Shown here piece by piece: positions 1 to 15,000 of a DNA stretch of 64,000 bases. The DNA comes from Lottia gigantea. Its lineage: Eukaryota; Mollusca; Gastropoda; Lottiidae. The first letter of the stretch is position 1, and the number at the start of each line of letters is the position of its first letter. The position numbers and the translations under genes are program-made. The notes under the pieces were generated by a model. The model saw only the letters and a list, made by a program, of their open reading frames with translations. It was not told the DNA's origin and ran no database searches. The stretch covers positions 4,193,739-4,257,738 of the forward strand of contig NW_008710370.1 of NCBI RefSeq assembly GCF_000327385.1, given 5' to 3'.

Positions 1-82
1 TCATTACAACCACAAGTATCGGTGCCTTCTATATTAGCACAAGTCTGCTTACAACTATTACCATTCGCACATTCATTTTCAG
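1..82 (-). CDS. Exon 33 (partial): EGF-like module cut by the window edge
   Basis: Acceptor TATTTCAG, phase 1. Reads [18 protein letters not shown], then EGTDTCGCN, and runs off the window. The gene therefore continues to the left. Confidence 0.88.
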
Positions 83-3000
83 CTGAAATAAAAATTAAGT
101 TATTAGCTAAAGTGCATATCCATCAAAGCAGTCAACAATGAAAATGTCCTTCTTTCATATATGTAGATTTATATTAGAAGTCAAGAAACAAGTTCACAAA
201 TAATTTGCAATCATAAAGATAATCCTCAGCACTGATCTTTCCCACATTCATAGTCAACTACAACTGGGTCAATAGGAATAATGAGGAAAGGTGACTAATT
301 CAAGATCACCATGAAGATTTTGGCAATTAAGATTTACTAAAATTGCACGAAAATCGCATTTATAATCCATTCAAATATACTTCAAACTAGGAATTTCCTT
401 CCCTATTTCTATAGTTGTCTTTTCTATATATGACAATGTCTCAAGTCGTCATTTTAACTTTTGAACGCTGATAATTCTGGACACACATGGATTGGAAGAC
501 TCAAATTTTGACTGTGAGCTGTGAACACTATTACTACTTAGCATAGATAAAAATGTCTGTTTCTGAGACTAAGGTACGATTGGTCAAACAGATGGTGAAC
601 ATGTCCCTTTAAGACTGATTAAAGACACTTGCACTCTCGCCCTGTTTCCCTTATTTTAAATTAATTTTGAGTGCATTATGCAGATTAGATGAAGTTGTTT
701 TTGTAGTTGTTCGCTCACGTTGTGTTTTATATTAATAATTCAATTTAAGAGTTTTGTAATTTATATAATTTCTTTCTTTCTTGGCCATGATCAATTGACT
801 TTACTCTTGCCTTGTTAGAGGAATTGGGAATTTCACTTGAAGAAAGCATTAAGCCAATGATGTAAATATTCCAACAGTCTTATAAATTGAGCTACAGACT
901 GTCTAGAAAAGAAGATTATATATAAACATACCTCTACATGTTTTTCTGTCACTGTTGATGAGATAACCTGTTTTACATTCACAGATAAAACTGCCAAAAG
1001 TGTTTCGACATTTTTGTGTACAGTCGCTTCTTCCAATTTGACACTCATCAATATCTGTGAAGAAAAAGTAAGGAATTATTGTAAGTTACTGTTAAAAATG
1101 GGTTTCCTTATTTTTATTGATGAAAATGAAAATGATTATACTTATATAAATAGAAAGTAGAGGTGTTCTAATTACTTGGAAAATTTAAAAAACCATGAAA
1201 ATTTTAAAAAAATTACACGATTTTGGAGTGCCAAACACTTTATCCAATGTTCATTTTTTTGGTTTTGTACGGAGACACATCAAATTCATCAATCTCAGTT
1301 GAACTGTAGAAGGTTTGCTGGTGCCTAGCGCCTTGTAGACCTTGCTAGAAACCTGTGACTTCACATAATATAAATGTTAGAACTTGAATGACTAGCATAC
1401 CTTCACATTTCTGGGTTTCTGTATTTATTACAAAACCTTTCTCACAGGAACAATAGTAACTACCTTCAGTTTCTTCGCATTTTTGTTCACATACTTTCGG
1501 TGTTAAGTCACACTCTTTTATATCTGAAATAAGCAACAGAATAACTTTTATATCCTCTGAACATTAACTGACTAAAGCCATCTAAGGTATATCATATTCA
1601 CATATTGAAAATAAATCAAATATATCTGATTAAAGGGGCCTTCCGCTTTTTTCTACCCGGCATAGGTCGAGATGATACCTTCTGATTCTTCAACCCGGTT
1701 TCCCCCTGTCATTGATTCTGGTAAGAGGGACTGACATGGAAAAAGCGTCTGGTCATTCGTATGGGACAATAAATCAAGGCCCCGTGTGCTACAGGCTGTG
1801 CACGTTATAGATCCCTCGACAGTTGGAAATCGAAAAAGGCTAATACCGCTGTCCTGGCAAAATTTCCCTTATTGTACCCTGCATGGCGTTGTCCGCCTTC
1901 GTTAGCCCACATGGTGCAGAATAGTAAAACTCCATTCATTTCATTTTTTTATAACTAGTAATTCAATAACCATATAAAAGTTGTCTTTTGCTAAAATGTT
2001 TCTTCTTAACAGATGCAATAAGTAATCACCAAGAATCATACAGTGATTTTATTGCCAGTGTTTCATATTGACATTCACTGTGTATTTTTGGGATTGTAAA
2101 CAGATATTCTAATTTTATGTGAATAAGGAACACTGATAGCATCAATTTGCACCATTCCAATTTTCGATCAGACGTCTGTGGTTACTACAATTCCACTAAA
2201 ACTAAGTATTTGCTATGACGTCATTAATAGCAAAATATGCTTCATTATAAATTCCTTATTAATGAAACTCTTAGTTTCAGTCAAATTGCAGGAACAAATT
2301 GGAATGGTGCAAATTGATGTTATCAAGTGTCCCCGATACACAAAAAAATAAAATTTGAAAACCTCTTTACAATTTGTGTTTAAATGGATGGCCATCATGT
2401 TTAGTATTTCTGGCTTCCAACTGCTGACTGAAAATGTATTGATATTTGTGAAAGAGTATCCTATTGTATCTCAGAAATTCAACTCACCTTCACATTTTGA
2501 TTTGTCAGCTGAAAGTTGATAACCATCCTTACAATTACATTGATATGAACCAGGCGTATTGACACAAACTGAACCAGTTATTGTACATTGACCAACAGTA
2601 AGACATTCATTTCGATCTTGATCACATTTATCACCGATCCAACCAGTTTTACATTTACAACCAGTCTCTTTAACACACCCTTCACCTCCAATAGTACTAC
2701 ACTCACAGGTGTTTTCACAACTTGTACCCCATTCATTCTCTGAACAGTCTACAAAAATAAAATACAACCATAACTAAATTTGTGGCATACTCCATATAGT
2801 TCCTCCATTTTGAAAATCAGTAATCACATCCATGAAGTTCATGTTTTCCACCACATTTCACAACAGTGGTGTTCCTAGGTTCATAGTGCGAGTTGGGAAA
2901 ATTTTATCAAAGGAATAATACTTAAATGAACATAAAATTTAAAATTTTTAAACTTGGCCAATAAGAGCATATATTCATCAGTAGATATATCTGGTGTCAT

Positions 3001-6000
3001 AAATAACATAACAGGATCCTTATATAATCTGATAAATCCAAAAAACTTAGTAATTATCCATAAATATGCAATTAACTATTGAAAAACACTTAATATTAAA
3101 ATGAAATGTTTTTCAATAATTACTTAGTTTTATGAATTTTCCAATTTTCCAGATTTTACAGGGATTCTGTTGTAACTTTATGACACCAGGAAAGTTCACT
3201 GATGAATATATACTCATATTGACCATTCTTGAGAAATTAAATTTTTTATTCATTCTAAGACGTAGTATCACTTTAATTGCCACATAAACATGACCTCTTT
3301 TTAAAATCACTTGTTTAAGGTCCTATATTTCATGGACCTGAAAATTTTCAGCCTGGAATGCAAGCAGGCTAAAGTAATGAATTCAATACACATACCTCTG
3401 CAAGTTTTTTGATCATTTTCGAGTTTTTTATACTGAGCACATGTACATTTAAAAGAACCAGGAGTATTGACACATTCATCAGAACAACCATGATTTCCAT
3501 CACATTCATTGATATCTACAAATATTATTTTTAAAAAAATCATTATAAATGCACCAGGCCATGTATTCTTGAAATGATCTTAGCTCTAGGATGTCTTAGA
3601 ATCAATGTTAGAAGATAAGAACCTAGGACATCCTACAACATTATTTCATAATGTTCAAGGATCAATAAAAAAGGATCCAACTTCTTGAATTTGTTCACAA
3701 ATTGATCAATTTGTCTACATTATGAAATCGTTCTTGATTTTTTTTTTACAAAGGACTAATTCTTGTATTATAGAATTTTTTTTCTTGCAAAGTCTGATTT
3801 TCAGTTTTTTTTACTATTACATTTAGTTTTAACTCTTTCATTTAGACTAATGGTTCTGAACCTGGAAGTAACTACCCTAATGTGTTCAAATTTTCGGGCG
3901 GTAATGAGGCTCTTTTGAGTCTGGCATGACATTTTCAAACAAATATAATTTAAGTCGTTCTATTCAGTCAAGCCTTGTTCTCTGACAAATTGCAAAATTC
4001 AGCCGAAAAAAGTGTGCAACAAATTTTCGTACTCTGAAATTTTTTAATTGCTATCATATCAGATGTTATACATAGATTCCAAAAATGAGAACCCAGAGAA
4101 AATCAATCCAAAAAAAGCATTTTTTAGAGTTGATTTTCTACTTATTTTGCAGCTTGCCAGGCAAGGTAACATACGCCCACTACCAAAATATTTAGTGGCT
4201 TAATAATGAATTTTCAAATAATCTTAAAAGTATTCATAAAAGTATTCATAAGTCAGGCAAAACCTCTAAAAAGTTCATCAAATTCAAACATGAACAAGGT
4301 CTCGTATCGTGCCTAGAAATTGAAGTCAAGGTGCAAAAACCAAAAACGTGCATCCGATTGTTTCCAAATTCAAACTTGATCGAAATCTCATCAATATATA
4401 CACGCATACCAAGTTTCATGGAAATCAGAAAACTGTAACCTCTATCTTTCCAACAAGCCAAGTCCAATAACTCTGAAACCATACTACAATATACTTCCAC
4501 ATTTCCATGTGGGCGTATGAAAATAGAAATATAGTAAGGATGTAGGGTAGTTGAGAGGGGGGTAATGCAATCAATCAAGGAAAATGAAAAAGGTAATAAA
4601 AAGAAAAAGTTTTAAGATAGTTATTGTGTCTGAATACACTATCTGAAGTTATTCATATCTTAATATATTGGGGGATAAAATCAAATCAAATATAAATTCA
4701 CTTAAGTGAACTTAATAGTGTTGAAACGGTTAATCAGTTAACCGATTTCGGGAAGTATATCATGGGTAACCGTGTCTGATTTGAGATAATCAGTTAACCG
4801 TCAATTTTAAAAGAAGTAAAAAGAGAGCAATTTTGACAGAAAATTCATCACTGTATGAGTCTTTAAGCTGTTTTGTTTAGTAAACAAACATCTTTATTGA
4901 CTGAATAATTGAGACAATTCGCGGGGAACTAGCCAAAATTTTCCTAGGTATTCATTTACACTTACTCTAGTTTAGTTAACGGTGAGTTACCGCCGCAAAT
5001 GCGGTTTTGACCCCTTTTATAATCTTTAGTAATTAACCGAGATTAACCAGGTAACACTAGAACTTAACAAAAATAACTTACCAACACAAGTATTTCCATC
5101 AGCTCCAAGTACATAGCCCTTTTGACAAAAACAAACAGGTTGATCGTTTTCTAATTTACATCCATATTGACAGGTTGGAGGAAAATCAGCGCATGGATCT
5201 CTACTAGGGTCTAAAACAAAATGGCAAAGTCCAGTCAGAGCAAATAAAGAATATTATCATGCAACCAAATTTGAAGAAAATTCAACTATAATTCCAGACC
5301 AATTTTTTTTCCTGTTAGGCACAAAGGAAAAAAATACCAAAATTTGTTTAAAAGATAGGAAAGAAAAGAAATCTAACAAAAGCCAGAATTGATCCGGATT
5401 TTTTTACTTTCTCAATGTAAAATCATATATTTTTGTTAATAATGGAAGTTTTTGATGATGATTATACTTTTCAAAAGGGATAAAGGTATTTTTTTTTTCA
5501 AGCAAAGCTAATTGATATTGAAGGTAGGAAAAAAAACCAAACCAAGAAAAAAATTGTTCAGAAATATAGTCATCTCAATATCAGATGTTCATATCACTTT
5601 TTAGAATTTAAATCCTTGGAGCAATGCAACATTGGAATAGTTGTCACTTCAATGATGTGATTAACATACTCACAGTGAGAATGTCAATACACCAATCAGA
5701 AAATGGTGAAAGTTTATAGAAATTTAGAAAACCTCTTTACAATCCCTTTCATAATTGTAAATTCGGGTATATGGTGCACGTTTGGAAAGGCAAGTGGATA
5801 CCTTAAATCGAACAAGGTAATTTCATAATACCTGGTCACATAACAAGGCACTTATTGAAAACGCTATATACCTGCGTATAATAGAATATAATTATAGGGT
5901 ATAGTAGGAATAGTGTAAGTTGGATTTTCAAGCAGCGTAAAACGTCATGTTCGTCTTTGGCAGCTGCAATTTATTGCGTAGAATATGGTAAATTAGAAAC

Positions 6001-9000
6001 AATAGGACTCCTTTGTACCCATTTCATTTTAATTTCAAAACACATGCCTTCATACATTACAATGATTACAAATACACACTCATCAAAAAAGCTTGACAGA
6101 TGACCCTGCTATGTGATATATTTTTATCCATTTGCCTCTTAAACATCTGCTGGTAGTAGTAGAACCAAATCATCTTCGTTTGAAGTTTCGAATTTATTGG
6201 CGCCAAAGGACCGAGTAGGGCGCGCTTGTTACTCTATGAGACTCGGCATGCATGTATAGCGTACAGCGAATACTGTATACCATATACCCCTATGTTAACT
6301 CAGCTATATGTACAGAATAGAATTGAATAATAATAGGTATAACAAAATTATAGTTACCATTTTCACAACTTTTTCTATCATTTTTGATTCGAAAGCCTAG
6401 TTGACAGAGACAATTGAAACTTCCTTCATTGTTTTTACATGTTTGTTCACAGCCATGAATACCACTTGAACATTCATCAATATCTACAAGTATTAAAATA
6501 AACAAATTAAATAATTCATATATATCACATATGTAATCTCCATTTAACAAACAAATAGTTTGTGTTCTTCAATGAATTTAAAGGGGCAGTATGCCAAATT
6601 TTTATTATCAAAAATGTTGTAAGTTATACCTGAAAATATTTCTAAAGTGTGCTATTTATATCTATGTATCTTCTTGATCAAACTTATTTTGTTTTAAAAG
6701 GAAAAATTAAAAAAAAAAGGGTACTTATTGCAGCTTAAACTTTTTTATGTCAAGTGATCTGATTGGCTCAATTGACTTAAACATCTTCTAAAATGATTTT
6801 GTGACTTGTTAAACACTTTTGAGAGAACTCTAAAGGGACATTCCACTTTTGTTTGTATGTCAAAACATTTTTTTGCTTAAATTTGTGAAAACTATACACC
6901 AAAATCTAGAGAAATGTGCCCTTTACATTACGTAAGGTTTAGGTTTGTTATGCTTTTTGGAAGCTGCCAAAAAACTACTGTACGGATTTGAGTAAATACA
7001 TATTGTAAAGGTTTCAACTGATAATATCGAACCATTATAAATCCGAACACCAAAACTAGGTCAAACTGCTTAATTAACAATTTGTACTCCAAGTTTTTAA
7101 TTAACCTAATTTACAACGTTTTTGATAATGAAAACTTTTCACAAAATAGCGGAATACCCCTTTAATCCAGAGTTCATTAATATTGCTCAAAAGCCTCAAG
7201 CCTGAAAAGCAGGTTTGAAGCAAGAGTTGGAGGGGTAACAGGGGTGAAGGAGGTGGGTTGTGGAGCCCTGCTGATAAGGATATGGTATTCAAAATTTATG
7301 TGAACATCATGATATCATGTCAAATAGAGACATGCCTTTACTATCCATAAAATATTACCTGTACATTTGCCGTTATTTCGTATAAAGCCTGAAGCACAAT
7401 CACAAGTATAGCTTCCAACAGTATTAACACAGACCTCATTACTGCCTGTACATATTTCTGGAGTACATTCATTTATGTCTGGAGATAAAAGAACAAAATA
7501 TTAAAAAGAAAAAATTAACCTGCATTAAAAATAACAAGAACTATGTTCAAATTCTTTCTCCTTTTGTACACAATTTTATTAATTTTTGTTCACTTTTTAA
7601 AAGCATTAAGCTAAGAATCCATATACGCGTCATGCGGACATAAATGGCCCTTGCGGATACGTCATGCGTCAAATATGATTCCATATGTGCGTTAAACGTA
7701 TGCGTTATCTTTCTTTTGACGCACGGACTTCTAGACAGATGGATGCTTTGGTGCATTAAAAAGACATGGAATCCCCACAAAATACGTCACATTTGGGAGA
7801 TCTCAGCGAGGAAAGGCGTCCGGATGCGTCAAAAATCGCAAACCGCTTCCGCATATATGGAATCATACCCTCTTAAACCAACCATTTCGATTTTAAACAC
7901 ATGGCGGATGATGCATGACAGATCCACATGACGCGTATATGGAATCGTAGCTTAAGTGGGTTTTTTCATAAATGTCATTACACAACTGCGTGTGCTCAGA
8001 GTTTTTTAAAACTAGTCTAAGAAGGAAATCAATCGGGACCAGAAAAAGATGTCGGATTACGCAGAATGTCCAAATACTCAGATGTCGGAAAACAGAGTAC
8101 ACTGTATTTGTTTTTGAAAACAAAATTTCGAAATTTGGTCAATATCAGTTAGTTATAAATCAGTTTTGAAATCCAAATTATGATATGATGATTCAAAATA
8201 TATATAAAATACAACTACACACACTGTGACTTTAAAGATAATGGCACGTTACCACCTGACAGAGCTCAATTTTAGATATCTATATATTCTTTTAGAATTG
8301 ACATCCAGTTTTCATGATTTATCACTTTCAGACCACTATCTATAATCTCATGGATATTAAAGAGACAGGTTTGTTATCTGTTTAACCAATCAAACCTTAT
8401 TAGAAATTAGTCTCATATCAAAGAAGGTTTTAGCTTTTTTAGTCAAAATTTGAGCCTTCAAATACATGTGTATCCAGAATTATCTGCGTTTGAAAGATAA
8501 AATGACACTGTCATATATAGAAAAGACATATATAGAAATAGAAAGTGAATTGCCAAGTTTGAGGTATTTTGAAGGAATAATTCAATTTCCGTACATTTCT
8601 AGTACTTCTGAAGACTATTTACAAATATTCAAGACTCAAATCAACCCCTAATAAAAATAGCGAACCTGTCCCTTTAAGGACTTGACTTTAAGGATAATAT
8701 AAGAAATAAAGTAGATAAAAATTCTCAACATGAAATAGTAATAACATTCAGGAAATGATGACAATTTAATTTTTGAAAGTATGTTTTTGGTGAGGAATTG
8801 CTGGAGAATCAGGACTACATTTTGATTCTAATGCATGATTGTTCTTATCTCAGATAGCTGCAAGTGCATGGTGCTCTGAATACGTCCCAGTTGATATGAT
8901 TAATCACAAAAATATTATGGCCATGGTATGGTCAGCTGGAAGACAAGACAGTCAAGAATTTACATTTAGAATGTTATGCTTGTCAAAAAATAAATAGTTC

Positions 9001-12000
9001 TTTGTTTGTTCTCTTACCTTTACACTGATCATTGACTTTTTCATATCCATCAAGGCAATAACATTCATATGAACCTGGTAGGTTTCTACACAGCAAACCA
9101 GTAGGACAAATATTAGGATTAGCTTCACATTCATCAACATCTGTAGTACAATCTTGGCCTGTCCACATAGAATTACACTTGCAGCCAAATACAGGGTCAC
9201 AACTTCCTCTTCCATTACAAGAACATGTCTGGGCACATTCCGTACCCCAGCTGAGTCCAGTACAGGCTGAAATCAAATATTTCTCATGGATATTCGTATG
9301 TCTTAAATCAAGGTTGTCACAAAGTATATCTCTGGATTAATGTATATATCTCACTGTCATGGTTTTGGTAAGTTCCCTATTCACAATAAATACATGCCAA
9401 TGGCAGCGCCATCTAGAAAGTGGTTTGCCACCCCAAATGTAACCCCACTTTATTTTCAACAAATCTAAATGTCTACCTTTTTTATCCAAAATATGTGTCA
9501 GAATGCACAAAATCAATTCATTTTATCTAAAATTTTCTTGAGAGAACTCTCTAAGGCGCTCTATGAGAGGCTTGCAACAATGACATCAGAGTAGCCTCAG
9601 CAGTTGTCCCCCCATTGAGTCAATCTGCCCCCTATGTGTACCCCAAAATCTTGGAAGGCTGGCACCACCACTGTACTGTTTGGTGGCCATTTTAAAGTTG
9701 TCTTTGTTTATTTTTCTGGATCAAATCATGCTTATTGTTTGATTAATTGATGTCTCTAACGAATGAATCAAGTACTCTTGAGTGCTAAGATTGTGTGAAG
9801 ATGTGGAAATGCTTAGGGATCAAATTTACTGAAATCAGATTGAAAAAGCTACAAATAGATTACTTGTTCACTAAATGACTAAAATAGAGATTGATAATCT
9901 AGCCACATTTTCATATAAAAAATTAATAACCAAACCGTGTTTAAAAGACATATTTCTAAATTAGAAATAATGTAATTAAATACACTGTGTATTTAGAAAT
10001 TAAAAAAAACACCATTGAAATATTAAATTTGTCGGCGGGTATTTTTTCTCAATCATTAGAACGCCTCTACTTTCGATTTATTTCATTATTAGTTGTCTAA
10101 ATGGAACATAATTTGGGGGCTGGAGACCCTAGCAAGTGAGAATTGAGCCCCAGCAAAACCTTCTTCAGTTCAGCAGAGATTGATTCATTTACAGTGTCTT
10201 TGTACAAAATCAAAAAGATATAGGCCTTTGATTCTGCAAATTTCTGTGTACAAAATCTGAGCCCCAGCACAAATTCATTCCTGGCGACAGAGTTGCGCCA
10301 CCACACAGCAGAAAATTTCACGGCAGCCGATACTAAAAAGTTGTTGTCAACAGCAAAAATAATATTTTAAAATACCTTCACAAGACACACCATCGGCTGC
10401 AAGCTTGAATCCATCTTGACAACTGCATGTAAACCCAGGGACTTTATCAGTACATTTATGTTGACAGATATTCACGTTACATTCGTTAATATCTAAAATA
10501 AAAGGGAGACAGGATTATTCAGTCTTCTGCGACAATAAGCATTGAAAGAAATAAGTGGAAATTCAGGAGAGCTCCATTAGTCTATTTTTGATTTTGATTG
10601 TCAGGAATTTGAATGAGTTCCACAATGATGCACATGGGGCCTGTATCTATTGTTAAAGGGATACCACCTCTTGGAATGGACATTAAAGTCTCAAACTCGG
10701 TCAACAAGTGTATATATGCATTAGTTAGACCTACCAGGTGTCACGACCAAAGAAGAGAATCTCTATATAAGACGATATATCCATTAAACTAAATAATTAT
10801 TGAAACTAATGATGTGTCCAAATTACTTAGTTTATTGAATTATTACTTAGTTTTTATGGATTTATTGGATTATAGAGGGATTCTGTTGTTTAGTTTACTG
10901 AATATTTACGTTGTTTTATGGATTTAGGGATTCTGTGGTATAATTAAGTCCGCTGATGAACAAAGACTCATTTTAACCAAGTTTAAAAATTATAATTTTA
11001 GGTGGTATATACCTTTAAGTAGTCAAATCCATTCATATTTATGATCCTTACAAAATTCAAATCTAAAACTTAAATCAGGATGTTTGAGAAAACGAGTCCA
11101 AGAAACTTTGCCAATGATTGCAGGGTAATTTATCATGAAGATTCAATCTGATAAAATTGTAGATCTAGATGTTTCATTATGTTTTTTTCCCATGTGGGAA
11201 CTTGAAAATATTTAGATTTTAGTTGACTTGTATTTTCAGTCCATATTTAACAGTGTTTTTCATTAGCTTAATTTGAAACAACTGAATACTAGTTGAAAGA
11301 AAATTTTTTCAGATCATAGATGTGGTTAAATATTTGAATCAAAACATCAAAAACTGAATATTAATCCTTTGAAAAATCAAAACAAGATATAATTGTATCA
11401 ACATGGAAACAGTTGTTTTGCAAGTTTCAGTTTCTCTGGTATATGTCAGATAACTATGTGACCAGTAGGGCTGGTATTGATTACCAAATTGTAATTGATT
11501 ATTGACGGCATAATACTGATCAATAATCGATTAATAATCAGATTATTGTATGTGAGAAATCTTAATCTTAAATATTAAATAAAAATCATGTTTTTATTTC
11601 CATGGGTTATTTTTTTGTTATAGAAGTATATTATTGCTTTGATCAGTTATTATAGGTTATTGTGGGTAAGTTATGTGCCGAAGGGAAACTAGTGATTAGG
11701 TTGGTTGAAAGTAACTACTGAAAGAATGACCTGTTAACGGGTAAACAGGAGAAAATATAATTTTGATGGTCGATAATCGCCCTAGTGACATGTTAAATCT
11801 ATGCTAGTATTGAAAGTGTAAAATGAGGTTGATTAAGATTAATTACCTTTGCAATTTACATCATTTACGACTTCTTTAGTTGAAGGACAAAAACACTTTT
11901 CATCGTGACAACCATATTCACAATTAGTCTGTGTCTGACAATTATCTGCAAAAAGTACATTTCTAAGGTGTAATATTATCATTTGAAATTCATCTTTTGA

Positions 12001-15000
12001 TCAGACCTAAAATATTGTACAGATACTACTGCCTTGTCTTCAAAGATAGCTTGCCAGGCAAGGTAATATACACCCACTAGCAGCTTTGACTTTAAACAAA
12101 AATATTTGGCAGTACAGTAACAATTAACAGTATGAAATATTCAACCTTCAGTCTTACACTTCTTTGCATAATATTACCAGGTTTCGTTAAAGTCTGTCAA
12201 GAATTGGGCCTTCTAGAAAGCTTACAGGCTAAAACTAGAAAGCGTTTTCAAGAACAAGGGGAATAACTCATACTAATTATTTTTCAATTTTTCTGATTTT
12301 CAATATGGTTCATCATGTGGTGATTAATAACACTCATACCAAGTTTCATCTAAATCCGTCAAAAATTGTGCCTTCTAGAGTGTTTACAAGCTAAAATTGA
12401 ACACGTTTCAAAGAACAAGGGCAATAACTCATACTAATTATATTTCGATATTTTTTATTTTAAATAGAGTTTATCCTTGGGCGATCACAAACACTCACAC
12501 CAAGTTTCATCAAACTCTGTCAAGAATTGCACCATCTAGAGTGTTTACGATCATTTTAAGAACAAAGGCAATAACTCATACTAAATATTTTCCAATTTTC
12601 AGATTTTCATTAGGGTTTATCCTAACAAACAATCGCACTAAGTTTCATCAAAATCAGTCAAGAATTGTGCCTTCTAGAGTGCTTACGAGCAATTGTGGAT
12701 GACGGATGGACGGACGGACATGGGTGACGAAAATATACGCTCGACATTTAATGTGGGCGTATAAAAATTGAAGCTGCTTCATCAATTTCATGAAAGCTGA
12801 AAGAAAATAGCATGAAACAATGATGACGAAAATATCACACAAAAAAAAAATAATTGTTAAAATTTTAATAGAAAAAACTATGGGAAATTTGTAAAACTAA
12901 AATGTTTTCTTGTGATTTCCACACTGATTAAAGGGACAGGTAGGCCAGTTTTTTGACCAATCATAAATTAGTCTCAGAAACCGGAATTTTTTACAGCTCA
13001 CCGTCGAAATTTGAGTCTTCATATCCATGTATGTCCAGAATTATCTGCATTTGAATGTTAAAAAGCAGACCCTCAATTTAAGATACTCTGTGATAGAAAA
13101 GTCATACATGTATTGAAATAGTGTGTAAAATTACTAGTTTGAGATATTATTAAAGTAATTATGAGATTTTCGTACATTTCAAGTACATGTGAAGACCATT
13201 TACATATATTCAAGATTAAAATCAACCCCCTAAAATGGCACATCTGACCCTTTATGATGCCTGTGATTTGCTGATCTTAATAAAGAGATTAACTATTTTT
13301 GGTCAGATTTAAAAAATAATGGCAGTTAAGATAATCATGTTCTGGGTGTTTTTTTTTTTTAGATAACTTGGACTTGTTGTTAGAGGTTTGATCAACGAAC
13401 TTGGCAACAATATTTTCAGAAACCAGTTCCGTTGAAGAAGTATTTAGAAATCCTAAATCTTGTTTTCCATTGATGTGTTTGCTGAAGAAATGATTCTGGA
13501 TGACAGTAAATGATTCGTTATCTGACCTCTGCTATACCACTGATTGATGCTTGTGATTCAAGGACATTGATCTGCTGCTCTGTGCACAAAATAGAGCTCA
13601 CAACAGCTCAAATTAAGCCTTTAACAAACTTTTACATAAAAGTTTTGTTTAGATGTAAGTAATTATTTTTACTCACCTGTATTTTGTGTACACTTATTAT
13701 CATTTTGGACAAAACCTGGCTCACATTCACATTCAAATGATCCATCTGTATTTTTACAAATTTGTTCACAATTATGAGTTCTGTCCAAACATTCATCAAT
13801 ATCTACAATCAAAATTCATTTTAATACAAACACAAATCCTTAAATTTGAATTTTCTGTGAAAACATTTAAACACTTCATTAAAGGGGCAGTTTGCAGAAT
13901 TTTCATAATCAAAACAGTAATCACACATAAAAATATTTTTTAAATATGCTATTTATTTCTATGTATTTATTTAATCAAACTGAATTTGTTTTAAAAGGGT
14001 TAATTAAAAACTGAGAGTATTATTAATTAAGCATGTATTTATTTTGCATAAATCCTGTAGTTTTTTAACAGCTTCCAAAGAGAGTAACGAACTAGTTTTG
14101 GGAAAAAAAAAATTTTCGACCTAAGTAAAAAACAGAATGCCTTATTAATTAAGATTTTCCTAAATACAAAATAATGCAAAATTCCGGGATATTAAGTTTT
14201 GATAAATTTTCAATTCCTATTCAGGATCATAAAGTGTCGAGTAAAAAAAAATAAAACGTGCAATACCTTGACACTTCTGACCAACTAATCTGTAACCAGC
14301 ACTGCAAGTACATTTGTAGGACCCTGGTATATTACTACATGTACCACCAGTACCACAAATAGTGGTATCTGTACATTCATCAATATCTGATAATAAATAA
14401 GAGTTTCATTAATATGCATTATATATACTTCAAAAATACTCTATATATAAATCTGGTAGATGCATTTTAGCCTACTGTATTTATACAGTATTGGTTGTTG
14501 CACCTATACATTTATCAATACCGATAATCAAAAGTATATACTGGAGCTAATAGTGTTGGCACGATATATCGATGAAGCAATATATATCGCGATATAACAT
14601 GCGATAGCATGCCACCTCGTATTATTAAGTCATGTATTGACACTTAAGTTTTGTCAATACTTCTTATTCTAAAAATATGGGGATTTTTTACAAGTCAAAT
14701 AGAATCACTTGACATGACTGCAATTATTGGTAACTATTTTATAAGACAGTGGATGTTAACCACTTCTATCAACTACATAACCAAATATCACAGTTATAAA
14801 TTAATAAATATTGAAACTTAGAAGGTAAAGTGCTAAATTTCATCCCATTGCCCCATTTAGTTGAGATATGTATCTTATCGTGACCTTTTTATCGCACTAC
14901 TTATCGTATCGAGACATGATTGGCGCTACCCAGCACTATACTACAAGTAGTGGTACAGGATTGAAATATTCATTTAGTTGTGAATAATATTAAACACTGG

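Noticed and set aside
7547-8169. Overlapping frames on both strands at 7.5-8.2 kb
   Set aside because: Caused by the low stop density of the CpG-rich MITE N.
12397-12702. Plus-strand frame with repeated THTKFHQxxSRIxPSRV
   Set aside because: Comes from the ~160-bp cores of element D; the same peptide appears from copy 3 in reverse.
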